Both the position numbers and the translations under genes were made by a program. A DNA stretch of 64,000 nt from an uncultured Lachnospiraceae bacterium (GTDB lineage Bacteria > Bacillota > Clostridia > Lachnospirales > Lachnospiraceae), in the NCBI GenBank assembly GCA_910585825.1, contig CAJUEY010000006.1, positions 176 to 64,175 of the forward strand, given 5' to 3'. This document shows, piece by piece, positions 61,501-64,000 of the stretch (position 1 is the first letter of the stretch; the number at the start of each line of letters is the position of its first letter). The notes under the pieces are model-generated. The model had not been told where the DNA came from. It made no database searches and saw only the letters and a list, made by a program, of their open reading frames with translations.

Positions 61501-61773
61501 ATGGATATAAAAACGGGTGTATGGGCGATGCTTGGCATCTGCCTGCTGGTGCTTTCCATAGGGGTATTAAGAAGGAAGGCAGAGATCCTTTTAAACTTCT
61601 GCGTGAGAACAATTTTGGGGATTGTGGCAATTTATACGATGAATATGATGTTAAACGGACTGGGGATTGAAAGTGCGGTGGGATTGAACCCAATTAGTGT
61701 TTTGACAGTGGGAAGTCTTGGTACAGGCGGCTTTGCGCTGCTTTACGGAATTTCATTTTACCATTTATTGTAA
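61501..61773 (+). CDS. bofA: BofA-family protein (pro-sigma-K processing inhibitor)
   Basis: The 90-residue membrane protein has two or three hydrophobic segments and the family end LNPISVLTVGSLGTGGFALLYGI. In Bacillus BofA inhibits the SpoIVFB protease during sporulation. The ATG at 61501 is chosen because the ATG at 61489 lies only one base after GAGGG; the chosen start has a long 13-base distance, so the point is uncertain. The gene diverges from DUF2508. Confidence 0.85.
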   Translation: MDIKTGVWAMLGICLLVLSIGVLRRKAEILLNFCVRTILGIVAIYTMNMMLNGLGIESAVGLNPISVLTVGSLGTGGFALLYGISFYHLL

Positions 61774-61889
61774 AAAATTCACAAAAATACGAATTTTGTA
61801 AAAAATCCATAGACAAATGAGAAAGGCAGAGATATAATTCAACATATAAAGAAAATGCGAGGTGATGGATTGGAAGTATTAAAACAGGC

Positions 61890-62408
61890 TTGCTGTTTAG
61901 TTTACTGACAGTGGCAGCAGTACAGGATGTGGAGGCTGGAAAAATCTCTAACAGACTTATCGTCACAGGTCTGATGATCGGCATAGTTGTTCAGATTACA
62001 GAGTATCAGGTTTGGGGCGTGTATTATTTTCTCAGGAACATATCGGTTCCTGTCATTCTTTTATATCTTTTATTTCAAATGCGTGTCCTTGGGGCAGGCG
62101 ATATCAAATTATTTTCCATGATAGGCAGTATACTTACAACAGGAGAATTGTTTCGATGTATGGCGTATAGTTTTCTGGCGGCGGGAGCGACATCGGTTTT
62201 GTTTTTGGCTGCAGATCCAGAAAGGCGGCTGAAAATGCGGCATGCCATAGGCTATTTATTTCATACGCTGCGGACAGGAGAGATAAAGCCTTATCCATTT
62301 TCCCATGAACCGGGAAGATATCCATTTGCTTTCTCTGTACCGATATTGTTTGGAACGGCCGCTGCGTTGCAATTTCCCCTGAGTTACTGGAACGGAGGTG
62401 TATATTGA
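61890..62408 (+). CDS. Prepilin peptidase, TadV/CpaA type (A24 family)
   Basis: The 172-residue polytopic aspartic protease processes Flp pilins. The two catalytic Asp residues are in AAVQDVEAGKISN and LGAGDIKLFSMIG. About five membrane segments are visible. The start is unclear: the frame is open from a TGA at 61863, has TTG at 61890 without a close binding site, and has ATT at 61869 placed four bases after GAGGTG. It opens a Tad pilus gene group that continues past the window. Confidence 0.85.
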   Translation: MLFSLLTVAAVQDVEAGKISNRLIVTGLMIGIVVQITEYQVWGVYYFLRNISVPVILLYLLFQMRVLGAGDIKLFSMIGSILTTGELFRCMAYSFLAAGATSVLFLAADPERRLKMRHAIGYLFHTLRTGEIKPYPFSHEPGRYPFAFSVPILFGTAAALQFPLSYWNGGVY

Positions 62409-63415
62409 TTCAATTAAAAATTGCGTTTTTAGATGAAGAAGAGACATATTTGGAGCAGCTGAAGGGATATTTAATCCGCAAAAAGGAGTTGTTTTTTAGG
62501 ATCAGTACTTTTTCCCATGCAAAATCCTTTCTGGAGTATCAGGAACACACAGCTTTTGATGCAGTGATAATGACAAAAAGCTTCTGGAGGATTTTGTACA
62601 AAGAAACAGCGCAGATCAAACAGATTTTTCTTCTGGAAGAGGCCGGGAGCCTGCCATATCAGGACTGCCTTTTTGTAAAGAAATATCAGTCGGCGGAAAA
62701 TCTGCTGGGACAGATTTCGGCAATGCTCTGGCAGGAAAAGCAGGAAGGGCAGAGAGGCGTTTTTGAAAAACCGGCAGAGCTGATTGGCATTTATTCTCCG
62801 GTACACCATGAGAATCAGATACTTTTCGGCATGTCCATGGCGCAGATTCTGGGAGAAAATCAGAAAGTATTATATGTCAATCTGATGGAGCACAGCGGTT
62901 TCAGTCAGCTGGCGGGAACGGAGATTTCAGAGGATATTGGAGATCTGGTCTATGGAATGATGCAGAAGGAATATGAGTTTACAGTGGAACTGAGAAAGGT
63001 TTCCCGGACATACAAAAATTTTGATTATATTCCCCCGGTGGTAAATCCAGAGCATTTGTTTGAATTGACAAAAGCATTGTTTGAACAGCTTTTGCTGGAA
63101 TTGAAAAACTGCAGCGGATATGATGTGGTCATTATTGATTTTGGAACGGTGTTTTTGGGTTTTGCAGAAATGATGCCGGTTTTTGAAAGTTTTTACTGTC
63201 TGGGCAAAGAAGGAACCGTCAACCGGTACCGCATGGAGGAGTTTCTGGAATATCTGAGCAAAGAAGGAGAGCACATCATGACGCATATGAATCGGGTGCT
63301 TTTGCCGGAACAGATGCATTTTCTGGAAGAGGGCAGTCCTTTGGAATGTAGTTTGTATGGCGGAATGGGCGACTATATCCGCCGATGTCTGTACGGAGGA
63401 ACAGAAATTGGATAA
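62405..63415 (+). CDS. TadZ/CpaE-like protein with degenerate ATPase
   Basis: The 336-residue protein has an N-terminal receiver-like domain (about 1-115) and a MinD/ParA-like domain (about 120-336). The Walker A of that domain is missing: IYSPVHHENQILFGMSMA replaces the KGGxGKT loop. Walker B-like VVIIDFG and VLYVNL remain. CpaE/TadZ proteins place the pilus machine at its cell site. Translation starts with TTG at 62405 after GGAGGTG, overlapping the stop of the peptidase gene by four bases. Confidence 0.78.
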   Translation: MIQLKIAFLDEEETYLEQLKGYLIRKKELFFRISTFSHAKSFLEYQEHTAFDAVIMTKSFWRILYKETAQIKQIFLLEEAGSLPYQDCLFVKKYQSAENLLGQISAMLWQEKQEGQRGVFEKPAELIGIYSPVHHENQILFGMSMAQILGENQKVLYVNLMEHSGFSQLAGTEISEDIGDLVYGMMQKEYEFTVELRKVSRTYKNFDYIPPVVNPEHLFELTKALFEQLLLELKNCSGYDVVIIDFGTVFLGFAEMMPVFESFYCLGKEGTVNRYRMEEFLEYLSKEGEHIMTHMNRVLLPEQMHFLEEGSPLECSLYGGMGDYIRRCLYGGTEIG

Positions 63416-64000
63416 TAAGAAACTATATTTTGAAATCAAGGAAAATGTACTGCAAAAAGCGGATCATACCAGAGAGCTATCCAATCAGGAATTAAAAGAC
63501 TGCATTGAGGGGGAACTGCAGAAAAGAGATAAAGAAGGTTTGCTTTCTTTTGAAAAACGCAGACAGTATGCAGAACGCTTATTTGCCTCATTTCGGAAAT
63601 TCGGCGTTTTACAGGAATTGATTGAGGATGAGGAAGTGACAGAAATATTAGTCAATGGGCCGACGCATATTTTCTATGAAAAAGCCGGAGAACTGCATTG
63701 TTTTGAAAAGTCTTTTTCCGGGGAAGAGGAGCTGGCAGATTTGATTCAGACGATTTGTGCAGGAGGAAACCGCATGGTCAACGAGGCGTCGCCTATTGTA
63801 GACACCAGACTGCCGGACGGCTCTCGCGTCAATATTGTCTTACCGCCCATTTCTTTAGACGGTGCATCCGTATCCATTCGTAAATTTTCAAAAGAACCTA
63901 TGAATATGGCTGCGCTGCTGTCTTATGGCTCCTTGTCAGAAGAAATAGCATTGTTTTTAGAAAAGCTTGTGATTGCAGGATACAATTTATTTGTTTCCGG
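63408..64000 (+). CDS. CpaF/TadA-type secretion ATPase (N-terminal part, cut by window)
   Basis: The visible 197 residues match the N-terminal and central part of CpaF: a helical lead, then LIEDEEVTEILVNGPTHIF, NRMVNEASPIVDTRLPDGSRVNIVLPP and ISLDGASVSIRKF, ending at NLFVSG where the P-loop begins. The enzyme powers Flp pilus assembly. Translation starts with TTG at 63408, eight bases after GGAGG, overlapping the preceding gene by eight bases. Confidence 0.93.
   Translation, partial: MDNKKLYFEIKENVLQKADHTRELSNQELKDCIEGELQKRDKEGLLSFEKRRQYAERLFASFRKFGVLQELIEDEEVTEILVNGPTHIFYEKAGELHCFEKSFSGEEELADLIQTICAGGNRMVNEASPIVDTRLPDGSRVNIVLPPISLDGASVSIRKFSKEPMNMAALLSYGSLSEEIALFLEKLVIAGYNLFVS

Overview
The window looks like chromosome from a Gram-positive, anaerobic, motile member of the Clostridia, most likely the Lachnospiraceae. 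The grounds are consensus sigma-A promoters and strong AGGAGG-type ribosome binding sites, frequent TTG/GTG starts, [FeFe]-hydrogenase maturases, a BofA/DUF2508 pair, clostridial-type flagellin, and secreted proteins with InlB-like and BspA-like repeats. No rRNA, tRNA, CRISPR array, prophage or intact insertion sequence was found. Nearly all genes are on the + strand; only a lipoprotein (24285-25598) and a DUF2508 gene (61058-61309) are on the - strand.

1-4.6 kb: the tail of a repeat-bearing protein, an NlpC/P60 endopeptidase, a small membrane protein and an M19 dipeptidase (probable murein peptide recycling), an unidentified foldable element, and a MurJ/SpoVB-type flippase. 4.6-14.5 kb: one long operon, tsaC - degenerate phosphatase - upp - dCMP deaminase - complete F1Fo ATP synthase (c subunit with Na+-type ligands), which seems to start with a leaderless message. 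14.6-20.4 kb: sfsA, a MITE-like remnant and a 1571-residue surface protein. 20.4-24.3 kb: nadA-nadB-nadC-niaR, a self-contained NAD synthesis operon with a candidate NiaR operator on its promoter.

24.3-29.8 kb: a DUF3298-type lipoprotein diverging from a 1275-residue secreted protein with one dead and one intact SGNH hydrolase domain; the gap holds 42-bp repeats related to an element between atpG and atpD. 30-36.2 kb: a DUF362 ferredoxin protein, then the hydrogenase maturation block TM1266-like - hydE - hydG - hydF and a coiled-coil protein. 36.2-43.1 kb: a two-component system, an MBOAT/DHHW O-acylation pair and a GtrII-type membrane glucosyltransferase, suggesting envelope polysaccharide decoration. 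43.2-51.6 kb: an aconitase-type hydratase, an AI-2E-family transporter, a TPR/AAA protein and glycogen branching enzyme.

51.7-55.7 kb: a strongly promoted, very basic secreted polypeptide followed by a membrane-anchored protein, two ABC-2 permeases and an ATPase. This is the best candidate for a little-described system. 56-61.3 kb: a large flagellum-associated protein of unknown function, flagellin with a sigma-28-type promoter, and FliS, which converges on DUF2508 through a shared terminator hairpin. 61.5-64 kb: bofA, then the start of a Tad/Flp pilus locus (prepilin peptidase, TadZ/CpaE-like protein, and CpaF cut by the window edge).
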